Shown here: positions 54,462 through 63,229 of the stretch, one piece after another
Layout: each line of letters starts with the position of its first letter
How positions within the stretch are numbered: the first letter of the stretch is position 1
NCBI GenBank assembly: GCA_025057755.1
Contig: JANWVC010000007.1
Location: forward strand, 124,001 to 188,000
Length of the DNA: 64,000 nucleotides
Source: Limisphaera sp.
GTDB lineage: Bacteria; Verrucomicrobiota; Verrucomicrobiia; Limisphaerales; Limisphaeraceae
Reading direction: 5' to 3'
The notes under the pieces: model-generated
What the model saw: only the letters and a program-made list of their open reading frames with translations
Database searches by the model: none
What the model was told of the DNA's origin: nothing
Program-made: the position numbers and the translations under genes

Positions 54462-56011
54462 GGTTCAGCAGTGTTTGAGATGTGGGGGGGCGGGGGTGTT
54501 GGGGGTGATGTTGGCTTGAGAGTCGGCAGTTGCTGCATGAGTTTTTCCAAGTTTACTCCAGTGAGGCTTTCCACCACAGGTGGCAACTGGCTGAGGATTT
54601 GGGTGATGTCCTGGGTGAGTTTGCTGGCGCCGCCGGCACTCGGTCCGGAATTGATGATGACGATTTTCTCGGTCTTGCTCAAGGGCTCACTGATGCGACC
54701 GGCCAGGTCGGGCAAGCCCTTCATGATAAGTTCGATGACGGCGGCCTGGTTGTATTGTTTGAAGGCTTCGGCCTTGAGCTGCATGGCGGAAGCGTGGGCA
54801 CGCCCCTGAGCCTCGATGACCTCTGCCTCGGCCAGGCCGCGGGCTTTTTGGGCATCGGCTTCGGCCATGCCGGTAGCGCGGATGACCTCGGCCTGGGCTA
54901 GTCCGGTGGCTCTGGTGGCAGCAGCCTGACCGGCGGCTTCGGTTTCGAGTTGGTATCGGTGGGCGTTAGCGAGAGTTTCGACGCGGTATCGCTCGGCGTC
55001 GGCCGGTCGCTGGACCGTGGCTTCCAGTTCGCGTTGTTTGCGTTTGATCTCTTGTTCCTGCAATTCAATTTGTTTTTGTTTTTCGACGATTTGGACTTGG
55101 ACCTCTTCGGCCTTGACCAATTGGCCGGTTTTGAACTTTTGGAGGTCGTACGCCAAGTCGGCCTCGGCTCGCTTGCGATTTACGTCGGCCTGGAACTCGG
55201 CCACGCGCATTTGGTAGTCGCGCTGGGCTTCTGCGATTTTGGTTTCGGCGGCAAACTTGGCCTCCTGACCGGCTTGATGGGCCTGGGCGCTTCGGATGGT
55301 GGCATCCCGATCGGCTTCGGCCTGAGCGATGATGGCGTCGCGTTTGACCTGGGCGATGCGCGGTTTGCCCAGAGCGTCGAGGTAACCTTGGCTGTCGCGG
55401 ATGTCGCGGATGGTGAAGCTGACGATGGCCAGACCCATGTTGGCCATGTCACTGGCGGCCACCTCTTGTACCTTAGCGGCAAAGGCATCTCGATTTTGGT
55501 AGATGTCTTCCACTGTCATCGTACCGACGATGGCGCGCAAATGGCCTTCAAGCGTTTGGGTGGCGATGTTTTTGATTTCCTCAACTCCTTTGCTAAGGAA
55601 CTGTTCTGCGGCGGTGGCGATAGAGATGTCATCGCCCTTGACTTTGATCTGAGCCACCCCGTCCACTCGCACGGGCACACCTTTGACTGTGTACACCTCG
55701 GGTGTGACGACGTCGATCGTCATCAATTCCAGTCTGAGGACATCGACTTTTTCCAGAACGGGCCAGACGAACACACCGCCCCCTTTGACGATGCGATAGC
55801 CCACTTCTCGAACCGTGCCGTCTGGATCGACGACTTTGCGTTTTCGTCCCGACACAATCAGGACCTCGTTGGGTCCCACCTTGGTGTAACGTCGGGCCCA
55901 GATTGCCACGAAAAGAAAGAAGACAATCAGAACAGCACCGACACCCAACACGACCATGGACCAGCGCAAATCTGCGGCCATCCAAATGGGGGCGAGCAGC
56001 GGATCGTTCAT
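54458..56011 (-). CDS. Flotillin-family (SPFH) membrane scaffold protein
   Basis: About 517 residues. An N-terminal membrane helix (VVLGVGAVLIVFFLFVAIW) is followed by the SPFH domain (about 60-220, RYTKVGPNEVLIVSGRK, FVWPVLEKVDVLRLELMTID). A long coiled coil with repeated Ala/Glu and AE/AEA motifs (about 230-440) comes next. The C-terminal flotillin segment is IELIMKGLPDLAGRIS and LEKLMQQLPTL. Bacterial flotillins organise membrane microdomains. The ATG at 56011 has a GAGG site. It lies 7 nt after nfeD, in the usual nfeD-flotillin order. Confidence 0.92.
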   Translation of the reverse strand: MNDPLLAPIWMAADLRWSMVVLGVGAVLIVFFLFVAIWARRYTKVGPNEVLIVSGRKRKVVDPDGTVREVGYRIVKGGGVFVWPVLEKVDVLRLELMTIDVVTPEVYTVKGVPVRVDGVAQIKVKGDDISIATAAEQFLSKGVEEIKNIATQTLEGHLRAIVGTMTVEDIYQNRDAFAAKVQEVAASDMANMGLAIVSFTIRDIRDSQGYLDALGKPRIAQVKRDAIIAQAEADRDATIRSAQAHQAGQEAKFAAETKIAEAQRDYQMRVAEFQADVNRKRAEADLAYDLQKFKTGQLVKAEEVQVQIVEKQKQIELQEQEIKRKQRELEATVQRPADAERYRVETLANAHRYQLETEAAGQAAATRATGLAQAEVIRATGMAEADAQKARGLAEAEVIEAQGRAHASAMQLKAEAFKQYNQAAVIELIMKGLPDLAGRISEPLSKTEKIVIINSGPSAGGASKLTQDITQILSQLPPVVESLTGVNLEKLMQQLPTLKPTSPPTPPPPHISNTAEP

Positions 56012-56018
56012 GGCAACC

Positions 56019-56573
56019 TCACGGGGTAGGTTCGACGTAGAACAGGGTTCCAACCATGCGTGTGATCCGCACGGTCTTTCCAGCGGGGATGGGCTGGCCG
56101 TTTTCTGAACGGGCGGGTGCTGAATAACGAGTGTTTGCCACCACGTAGGCGATTTCGCCGACTCCTCCAGCAGGGATCGGCGTGGTCACCGAGGCGGGCA
56201 GCCCGACCACCTGGGCCACGCGGGCCTCACTGGAGGCCTGCGTCTTTCGGAACATGGTATTGAAAAACCAGAAGGTCAGACTGGCAATGACGGCTCCGGA
56301 CAATGCGGCAAGCGGGGCGCTGAGCCACACGCTGCTGGTGGCTTCGATTCGCGAAAAGATGAGTCCGGCAGCGCCGAAGGCCGTGATGAAGCTAGCCAAC
56401 ACCGTGGGACTGAAAAAAGACGTACCCGGCACCCCACTGTCTGCAACGCCGGCTTCGGCATGTCCGCCGGTTCCAACCTCTCCATTGCCACCGAAGATGT
56501 GTCCGAGGATGGCGCTGAAGATGGAAAAAAGCAGTCCGAGCACAAGACAGATGCCATAAATCCAAGCTTCCAT
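56019..56573 (-). CDS. NfeD-like membrane protein
   Basis: 184 residues with three to four membrane segments (WIYGICLVLGLLFSIFSAIL; LASFITAFGAAGLIF; LAALSGAVIASLTFWFF) and a C-terminal OB-fold (VVGLPASVTTPIPAGGVGEI, ITRMVGTLFYVEP). NfeD proteins partner with flotillins (SPFH) in membrane organisation or quality control. It directly precedes the flotillin gene. Confidence 0.87.
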   Translation of the reverse strand: MEAWIYGICLVLGLLFSIFSAILGHIFGGNGEVGTGGHAEAGVADSGVPGTSFFSPTVLASFITAFGAAGLIFSRIEATSSVWLSAPLAALSGAVIASLTFWFFNTMFRKTQASSEARVAQVVGLPASVTTPIPAGGVGEIAYVVANTRYSAPARSENGQPIPAGKTVRITRMVGTLFYVEPTP

Positions 56574-57115
56574 AAGCCGGCTGTGCTCCGCACTTTGCTT
56601 TCAGTTAAGGACCGGAGGCATGGTGTGGCAAGCCGGAACCCTTGGCAGTGCCGTGGTGCTGTTCATGCTGTGGATCCCAGGATTGAAACGCGGACAAGCT
56701 GCGAGAACCCGGTCCACGCTGCCCCCGCAGGCCGCGTCTGATGCATGGAGTTCCCGTGAAGATTTGCCTCGCAAAGAGCGGTAGCAGTGCTGAAGAGAGG
56801 CGATCACGGTCAGGGATGGGTTTCCCGGGCTTTTGGGCAGACCCCTGCGGTCTTAATGGAAGTGTTGGAGGCTTGCTGGAGTTGGGAACGAACGAAATCA
56901 TTATGCAAATCAGGGAGTTCTGCGCGGTCGGCGATCGGGTTTGCATCGTTGATGCAATGCCTTCCGGAGCTGCCCGGCCTTGGGAACGTTTGCGTGGAAC
57001 TGCATGACGCGGTTGACCGAGGGAACGTTCGGCTTCAGCCTGTGCGCTCAAGCGGACGTTCGTGTGTCCTTGTGTTGGCGAGTTTGAGGGACCGGAGCTT
57101 GGAGCGGTTGAGACG
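56574..57115. other. Spacer upstream of rplU promoter
   Basis: About 540 nt between divergent nfeD and rplU. No convincing gene. The rplU promoter lies at its right end. Confidence 0.4.
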
Positions 57116-57144
57116 TTGACAAATGGTTGAACTTGTGGTGTAGT
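57116..57144 (+). promoter_or_regulatory. rplU: Probable sigma-70-type promoter of rplU-rpmA
   Basis: A perfect -35 TTGACA (57116-57121), a 17-nt spacer and the -10 TGTAGT (57139-57144), 25 nt before the rplU ATG. This places transcription start about 18 nt before the start codon. Confidence 0.6.
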
Positions 57145-57169
57145 TTTTGGCCCTTGTGTTGGGGATGCC

Positions 57170-57484
57170 ATGAATTACGCAGTGATTGAGACGGGCGGAA
57201 AACAATATCGTGTGAAGCCCGGTGACACCTTAGAAGTGGAGCGTTTACCGGTGGAAGCCGGCCAGACGACCACATTCGACCGCGTGTTGCTGGTGCGTCA
57301 GGAGGGTCGGATCCTTGTCGGGAGGCCCACAGTGGCAGAGGCAAGTGTGGTGGCGGAAGTGCTGGGACATCACCGCGGCCAGAAAGTGATCGTCTGGAAG
57401 ATGAAACGGCGCAAAGGCTACCACAAGTTGCAGGGGCATCGTCAGCAGTTGACCACGGTACGGGTCAAAGAGATCAAGGGATAA
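57170..57484 (+). CDS. rplU: 50S ribosomal protein L21
   Basis: 104 residues. [15 protein letters not shown] and the ending [21 protein letters not shown] match L21, which binds 23S rRNA near L20. It precedes rpmA by 10 nt in the universally common rplU-rpmA pair. Confidence 0.97.
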   Translation: MNYAVIETGGKQYRVKPGDTLEVERLPVEAGQTTTFDRVLLVRQEGRILVGRPTVAEASVVAEVLGHHRGQKVIVWKMKRRKGYHKLQGHRQQLTTVRVKEIKG

Positions 57485-57494
57485 GGATAGACCT

Positions 57495-57776
57495 ATGGCA
57501 CATAAGAAAGGTCAGGGCAGCGTTCGAAACGGGCGGGACAGTCACAGCAAACGGCTCGGTGTTAAGGCGTTTGGTGGTGAATGGGTCCATGCCGGCAGCA
57601 TTTTGGTGCGGCAGCGAGGAACGAAATTTGTGCCCGGCCGCAATGTGGGAGTCGGCCGGGATTGGACCCTGTTTGCCATGGTTTCGGGCCGGGTAAGCTT
57701 CGATAAAGGCGGGCGTCGGGTGAATGTATTGCCTGAACCGGCTGTGTCTGCTCCGGCGGCGCCTGCCGGCAACTAG
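57495..57776 (+). CDS. rpmA: 50S ribosomal protein L27
   Basis: 93 residues. It starts directly with [20 protein letters not shown]. There is no N-terminal extension of the type cleaved by Prp in Firmicutes. L27 lines the peptidyl-transferase centre. A perfect terminator follows. Confidence 0.97.
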   Translation: MAHKKGQGSVRNGRDSHSKRLGVKAFGGEWVHAGSILVRQRGTKFVPGRNVGVGRDWTLFAMVSGRVSFDKGGRRVNVLPEPAVSAPAAPAGN

Positions 57777-57798
57777 CAAGTGCCGTGCGCAGGATTTG

Positions 57799-57828
57799 CC
57801 GGCGAGGCGCGATGCCTCGCCGGTTTTT
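57799..57828 (+). terminator. Rho-independent terminator after rpmA
   Basis: A perfect 10-bp stem (CCGGCGAGGC with GCCTCGCCGG), a 5-nt loop and TTTTT. It separates rplU-rpmA from obgE, so obgE probably has its own promoter or depends on readthrough. Confidence 0.93.
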
Positions 57829-57908
57829 CTTTGTGGCACGGGCGAAGCCTGTCGACGTTGGGCAGGGGAGACGACGGCTTTTCGGGATAGAGTCAAGGTT
57901 GAGAGCAA

Positions 57909-59075
57909 GTGTTCGTTGACGAGGTCAAGATTTATGCCCGAGCAGGGCGGGGAGGACGGGGCTGTGTAGCGTTCCGCAGGGAGAAATTTCGTCCCAAAGG
58001 TGGTCCGGATGGGGGCGATGGGGGCGACGGCGGAAGCGTGATTTTAAGGGCTGATCACGACTTAAACAATCTTGTAGCCCAGTATTACCAGCCGCGGCTG
58101 ATTGCAGAAGACGGGGAGCATGGGATGGGCAAAGGGATGAAAGGTCGATCAGGTCGGGATTTGATTGTGCGGGTCCCGTGCGGGACGCTGATTTGGCGTC
58201 TGACGCCTCCGGCGCCTGGTCCGGAACCGGATCGAGAGGAACGTCACATCCCGTTAAGCACGAGTGTGCGGCCGATGCTTCCTTACGCGGGACGCCTGCC
58301 GGGGGGCGGTGCCGGGGGCTCGCAATCGGTTCCTTTACCGAGGGGCACCGGTCCGGCACGGGGGATTTTGGTAGCGGACCTGACCGAACATGGTCAGGAG
58401 TTTGTGTTGTGCCGGGGCGGACGTGGTGGACTCGGCAACAAACATTTTGCCACGCCGAGTCGTCAGGCACCGCGGTTTGCTCAACCGGGAGAACCGGGCG
58501 AGGAAGGGGAGTTTTTGCTAGAATTGCGGATGATTGCGGACGTGGGGTTGGTAGGCTATCCCAACGCCGGTAAATCGACGCTCCTGACTGCTATCTCGCG
58601 GGCCCGGCCGAAGATTGCCCCGTATCCGTTTACCACTTTGCATCCTCAGATTGGGATCGTGGAGTATCCGGATGGTCATCGGGTGGTGGTGTGTGATATT
58701 CCGGGATTGATTGAGGGCGCGCACCGCAATGCGGGACTTGGTCATGCCTTCTTGCGGCACATTGAGCGGTGCAAGGTGTTGGTACTCTTGCTGGACATGG
58801 CAGGGACGGATGGTCGTCAGCCGTGGGACGATTACCATCATTTGTTGGAGGAGTTGGAGTTGTATGATCCGGCACTCTTGGAGCGGCCGCGTCTGGTGGT
58901 AGCCAACAAAATGGATGAAGCGGCAGCAGAATCGAATTTGCGCCGTTTTAAGCGCCGAGTGCCCCGCACGCCCGTATTGAGCATTTCCGCGGCCTTGGGA
59001 GAGGGAGTGGAACGTTTTAAAAAGGCAATCCGTGAGGCTGTGGAGGCTCAAGTTGGGGGTTGTTCACCCCGATAG
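57909..59075 (+). CDS. obgE: GTPase Obg with inserted loop
   Basis: 388 residues from a GTG start. The N-terminal Obg fold has the glycine-rich RAGRGGRGCVAFRREKFRPK and GGPDGGDGGDGG segments. G-domain motifs are GYPNAGKST (216-224), DIPGLIEG and NKMDEA. It acts in late 50S assembly and stress signalling. A segment of about 50 residues (99-152, Pro/Gly/Arg-rich) is inserted between GTLIWR and VADLTEHG, where most Obg proteins have a short loop. Downstream of rpmA, as in many genomes. Confidence 0.94.
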   Translation: MFVDEVKIYARAGRGGRGCVAFRREKFRPKGGPDGGDGGDGGSVILRADHDLNNLVAQYYQPRLIAEDGEHGMGKGMKGRSGRDLIVRVPCGTLIWRLTPPAPGPEPDREERHIPLSTSVRPMLPYAGRLPGGGAGGSQSVPLPRGTGPARGILVADLTEHGQEFVLCRGGRGGLGNKHFATPSRQAPRFAQPGEPGEEGEFLLELRMIADVGLVGYPNAGKSTLLTAISRARPKIAPYPFTTLHPQIGIVEYPDGHRVVVCDIPGLIEGAHRNAGLGHAFLRHIERCKVLVLLLDMAGTDGRQPWDDYHHLLEELELYDPALLERPRLVVANKMDEAAAESNLRRFKRRVPRTPVLSISAALGEGVERFKKAIREAVEAQVGGCSPR

Positions 59076-59150
59076 ACCAGGAAATGCGGGACCGGGGCAC
59101 GGACTTTTGGGCTGTCCAAGTGGGCTTTTGCCGCATACAGTTCTTCAAGG

Positions 59151-60254
59151 ATGTTGCAAGCCGGGATCATCGGCCTGCCCAATGTAGGGAAGTCTACCTT
59201 GTTCAATGGACTGGTTCGGGCTCACTTGGCGCCGGCAGCGAATTACCCCTTTTGCACCATTGAGCCGAATCGGGGTGTGGTAGCGGTACCGGATCCGCGG
59301 TTGGACCAGCTGGCGCAAGTGGTCGGTGTGTCCACCCGCGTACCCGCGGCGATTGAATTCGTGGACATTGCAGGGTTGGTGCGCGGGGCTTCGAAAGGCG
59401 AAGGGCTCGGCAATCAGTTTCTGAGTCACATTCGCGAGGTTGATGCGTTGGTTCACGTGGTTCGGTGTTTTGAAGACCCGGACGTGGTCCATGTAACCGG
59501 CGATCCGGATCCGGTCCGGGACATTGAAATCGTGCTCACGGAACTTGTATGGGCAGACTTGGAAGTGGTGGAGCGCCGGCGGCAACGATTGGCGCGAGAA
59601 GTTCGAGCGGGGGACAAGCACGCTATAGCCGAGGACCACGTGTTGCAAAAGCTGCTCCGGCATCTTGAGTCAGGCCGACCTGCACTGACAGCCGGTCTAA
59701 CGCGTGAAGAGCAGGCGTGCCTGATTTCTTGCCCGTTGCTAAGTCTGAAACCGATGGTCCTGGCTGCCAACGTACGTGAGTCGCAATTGTCCCAGGCCGA
59801 TGTGGATCCATACGTGCAGGCTGTTCGGCAGTATGTTCGTGCCCATCATGGTTGCGACACGGTCGTGGTCTGTGCACAGTTGGAGAGCGATTTGGTGGAT
59901 CTCAGTCCAGAGGAAGCTTCGGAATATCTGAATTCGCTGGGGTTGCAAGACACCGGTGGGTCGGCGTTGATTCAGGCGGTTTATCGGCTTCTGAATTTGC
60001 GAACCTTTTTTACCTTTAACGAGAACGAGGTGCGCGCCTGGACAATTCCTGCGGGGACCTCCGCTGCACGTGCGGCCGGTCGGATTCACACAGATTTTGA
60101 GAAGGGTTTTATCAAGGCAGAACGGATTTTTTGGAAGGACCTGGTGGAGGCCGGCTCGGTGGCACACGCTCGTGAGCGCGGGCACTATGCGCACGAAGGC
60201 CGAGAATATGTGGTGCAAGACGGCGACGTGCTTCTGTTCCGATTCCACGTATAG
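59151..60254 (+). CDS. ychF: Redox-regulated ATPase/GTPase YchF
   Basis: 367 residues. G1 is GIIGLPNVGKSTLFN (Obg-family P-loop), followed by FVDIAGLVRGASKGEGLGN. The family has a modified G4 (ATP-preferring), here LAANVRES. The C-terminal TGS domain ends RAWTIPAGTSAARAAGRIHT and EYVVQDGDVLLFRF. YchF binds ribosomes and affects translation and stress responses. It lies 75 nt after obgE. Confidence 0.96.
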   Translation: MLQAGIIGLPNVGKSTLFNGLVRAHLAPAANYPFCTIEPNRGVVAVPDPRLDQLAQVVGVSTRVPAAIEFVDIAGLVRGASKGEGLGNQFLSHIREVDALVHVVRCFEDPDVVHVTGDPDPVRDIEIVLTELVWADLEVVERRRQRLAREVRAGDKHAIAEDHVLQKLLRHLESGRPALTAGLTREEQACLISCPLLSLKPMVLAANVRESQLSQADVDPYVQAVRQYVRAHHGCDTVVVCAQLESDLVDLSPEEASEYLNSLGLQDTGGSALIQAVYRLLNLRTFFTFNENEVRAWTIPAGTSAARAAGRIHTDFEKGFIKAERIFWKDLVEAGSVAHARERGHYAHEGREYVVQDGDVLLFRFHV

Positions 60255-60333
60255 TCGGCTGTAGGCACGGCAACAATACGCTGTCGATCCTCCGCTTTGA
60301 CCAGACAATGCAGACTGGAGCTCGAGTTTACTT

Positions 60334-62046
60334 CTAGAAGGGAAAATCCGCGGGAGGCCGGACAGGGGGCGGTGTATCCACCCGACGCTCGGCCTTCCCG
60401 TGGTGGACGAAGCCCTGAACGGTGATAGCCCGTTCCGGCCGGACGGGGCAGGCATACTCGCAGGCGCCGCATCCGATACAAAGAGACGGATGAAGCTCGG
60501 GTACTCGGAGTTGATCCCGATACGGTTTGGTGGTCACGGCCTGAGTAGGACAATGCTCCGAGCAAGCGGCACAATCGGTACCTTGGCGGACGACCACGCA
60601 AAGATCGAGTTTGAGAATAGCTTCTCCAACCTTGGTGAGCTGCTTTTCCGCGAGTGGCAAGGCATGAATGGCTCCAGTTGGGCATACCTTTCCGCACCGG
60701 TGACAATCGAAGTTACAGTACGACCGGTGGTAGTTCATCCTGGGCCGGAGAAAGGCAATCAACCCGAATTGTAGGCCGGCTGGTTCCAACACGCGCGTGG
60801 GACAGGCCGTCACACATAAGCCACAGGCCGTACAATGACGCAGAAAGTGGTGCACCCCTTTGGAACCGGGTGGTGTGATGGGCAAGGAGGCAATGGGTCC
60901 GGCCGCTACTAGGTCTGCGGTGTCGGATTCCTTGCTGCCAGATGCCTCTGCGAATAGAGACGGACCTGTCACTATTCTAGCTCCGAGCCCGCTTAAGAAG
61001 GTCCAAAGGAAACTCCGCCGACCCGGGTTGGGTATGGTTTCGGATTCTGTTCCGCGTGCAGAGCGAAAGAGGGTACCCACACGCGCAAATTGAAAGCCCT
61101 GCTCGGGGCAGATAGCCAGGCAGTCCAAACACAGCACACAGCGCGAAAAATCTACCTTCTGTTTGCGCAAATCGATGCATTGAGCCCTGCAAGCTTCCAG
61201 ACAACGGGCGCATTTATGGCACCGGGTGGATTGCAGTCGCAACTGCCATCGGGCTCCGTTGGCTAGCCATCCCAATAGTGTCCCTACGGGACAAACGGTA
61301 TTGCAGTACAGTCGGCCTCGCCAGACAGCCAGTGCAGTGACCAAGAGTAGCAGGATCAATGTGCAAACGGTTGCAGCAGTCCATTGCCAGACTGGCTCTG
61401 TGTGGTACCACCCGGGCAGGCCGGTTTGCGCCATCAGTGGCGCGAGGCTGTTGGAGAGACGGATGACCGCATCTCGAAACACGGTTGAGCTAATCCGACC
61501 GAAAAGGCTGTAGGGATCGAACCATGCCAGCGCCATGCCTCCACTTACCAGGGTGCCTGCCAAACTCACCACCAGAACACTCCAACGCAGGGCGCGAACC
61601 TCCTTCATGAAGGGCAATCTTCCAGCGGACCTGACCTTCTTCCGCAACCACCAGATAAAGTCCTGGTAGAGTCCCAGCGGACAGAGCACGCTGCAGTAAA
61701 CGCGGCCCCAGAGGAGGGTGGCTAAGAGGATGAACCCGGCACCGATCGCAAGTCCGGCACCTGCAACGTGTGCCACTATGGAGGGCACGAATTGCGTGCG
61801 GGCCAGTGTCTGGGCCACTTGACTGGGAATACGTTCCCAGGCATCCGTGAAGACCAGGAAAAAGGTCAGACCCATAGCGCACCCGATCCAGACGCGCGCT
61901 GGACGCAGCCACGTCTTCAGCCGAGCGCCGGAGTCGCCACCTTGGAACCCCGTCCCTGTGGTTGTGGGCGAGCCGACTGTGCAAGACCCGGGGGAAGATT
62001 CTCTGCTGACGATCTGGGAGCGAGATGGCGATGGTGCCGGCTGCAT
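60334..62046 (-). CDS. Membrane polyferredoxin (NapH/YccM-like 4Fe-4S protein)
   Basis: About 570 residues (ATG 62046; GTG 62052 in frame). There are five or more membrane helices with the two NapH-type motifs CSVLCPLGLYQDF and CNTVCPVGTLLGW, which face the cytoplasmic/periplasmic boundary and bind FeS or quinol partners. Ferredoxin modules include CHKCARCLEAC, CVLCLDCLAICP, CTACGLCVTACP, CNFDCHRCGKVCP, CAACSEHCP and CIGCGACEYACP. It probably accepts electrons from the quinol pool or ferredoxin. The DUF362 gene upstream (38 nt) belongs to the same operon. A possible inner-membrane partner for electron export, but this is inference. Confidence 0.86.
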   Translation of the reverse strand: MQPAPSPSRSQIVSRESSPGSCTVGSPTTTGTGFQGGDSGARLKTWLRPARVWIGCAMGLTFFLVFTDAWERIPSQVAQTLARTQFVPSIVAHVAGAGLAIGAGFILLATLLWGRVYCSVLCPLGLYQDFIWWLRKKVRSAGRLPFMKEVRALRWSVLVVSLAGTLVSGGMALAWFDPYSLFGRISSTVFRDAVIRLSNSLAPLMAQTGLPGWYHTEPVWQWTAATVCTLILLLLVTALAVWRGRLYCNTVCPVGTLLGWLANGARWQLRLQSTRCHKCARCLEACRAQCIDLRKQKVDFSRCVLCLDCLAICPEQGFQFARVGTLFRSARGTESETIPNPGRRSFLWTFLSGLGARIVTGPSLFAEASGSKESDTADLVAAGPIASLPITPPGSKGVHHFLRHCTACGLCVTACPTRVLEPAGLQFGLIAFLRPRMNYHRSYCNFDCHRCGKVCPTGAIHALPLAEKQLTKVGEAILKLDLCVVVRQGTDCAACSEHCPTQAVTTKPYRDQLRVPELHPSLCIGCGACEYACPVRPERAITVQGFVHHGKAERRVDTPPPVRPPADFPF

Positions 62047-62083
62047 GAACACATCTTACGGCTACAGATGTCAGACAACGGAC

Positions 62084-63031
62084 TTAGCTCATCCGGATCC
62101 GACGTACGTCCAGTTGGTCGAGGTCGGCAATTCCTACACCTAACTTGGCTGCGGCAGGGATATGGGCCACTTGGTCTGGCTCAAAGTTAAGCAGTTTAGC
62201 TCCAGCTGCATCCACAGCGACCGGATCCGTGGAGACCAGCAGGGTGCGCATTTGGACGCAGTCTTCCGGGCTGCGACCCCGCGGTCCATTACGGACCATG
62301 GGATGGTACGCATCCAGGATGTTGAGGTCCGGTTTGCGAACGGTTAAGAAATCGGCAATGCATTGATGCAAATCCGTGCGGTGGAAGAAGCGGCGGTCCC
62401 ATACCACGCCCATCAAGTTTTTGAGACAGGCCGTGATGCGAGTGCCTCCGTGCGTCTTTAGAACCGGAACGTTGATCACCACATCGGAGTCAAGATAAAG
62501 TCGGTGGACTTGTGTCTCCTTGAGTGTTACCCCGCCGGGCACGGTCACGTTTCGATAAAGCGATTCGTCTTTGCCGTTGACCATGGTTGCTCCGCGCTGT
62601 TTGGCGGCAGCTTCGATGCCGCTGCTCTCATAAGCGCGACGCCATTCATCAACGGTATTGTCGAAAACGCTGACGGACTTAGCGCCAGCTTCGAAGCAAA
62701 GTTCCACCAACCGCGCCACCAGCTCCGGGTGTGTATTGGCACCCCGTTCGGGCGGGACATCCCAGCCGATGTTGGGTTTGATCAACACCCGTTGGCCTGG
62801 TTTGACAAACGCCTGGATACCTCCCAACTCGGCCAAGGCCCGATTCAGCATGACAGCTCGCTCTCCGTCACGCACCGCGACTAAAAGGGTTTGGGCCGCC
62901 GATGGGCCAGAAGGCTGGGTTGCTGACGTTTCCGAGCGGGTTTGTTCCGCAAAGAGGCGCTCCAGACCGTGGAAAGAAAGCGCCGCCCCGGCGGCTAGGC
63001 TGGTTTTGATGAATGCGCGTCGCGTTTTCAT
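62084..63031 (-). CDS. Tat-exported DUF362 domain protein
   Basis: About 315 residues from the ATG at 63031. The Tat signal is RRAFIKTSLAAGAALSF. The DUF362 core includes LIKPNIGWDVPPERGANTHP, INVPVLKTHGGTRITACLKN and VVWDRRFFHRTDLHQCIADF. DUF362 proteins often accompany polyferredoxins and may handle FeS-related electron transfer or maturation, though the exact reaction is not established. It is first in an operon with the polyferredoxin. Confidence 0.84.
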   Translation of the reverse strand: MKTRRAFIKTSLAAGAALSFHGLERLFAEQTRSETSATQPSGPSAAQTLLVAVRDGERAVMLNRALAELGGIQAFVKPGQRVLIKPNIGWDVPPERGANTHPELVARLVELCFEAGAKSVSVFDNTVDEWRRAYESSGIEAAAKQRGATMVNGKDESLYRNVTVPGGVTLKETQVHRLYLDSDVVINVPVLKTHGGTRITACLKNLMGVVWDRRFFHRTDLHQCIADFLTVRKPDLNILDAYHPMVRNGPRGRSPEDCVQMRTLLVSTDPVAVDAAGAKLLNFEPDQVAHIPAAAKLGVGIADLDQLDVRRIRMS

Positions 63032-63229
63032 GGGACTACCGGTTTTGTGCCAGAGTCGAGATTCTCTTGGTTTCTTATCAACCCTATGTCCTTCCATGGG
63101 GCGCCCCGCAAGCGTAGCATGCAGAAATCTCCAAATCGGAGAAAGGAAAGCCAAAAAAAGCTAATATTCTGCCTACCGGGATCAGTAGACAGAGGAGTGC
63201 ATTAGACCTCTTGGCGGGAGAGCAGGTTC

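Noticed and set aside
54950-56029. Plus-strand 359-codon frame
   Set aside because: It is an antisense shadow of the flotillin coiled coil; its apparent Leu/Phe/Asp repeats come from the opposite strand's Ala/Glu repeats.
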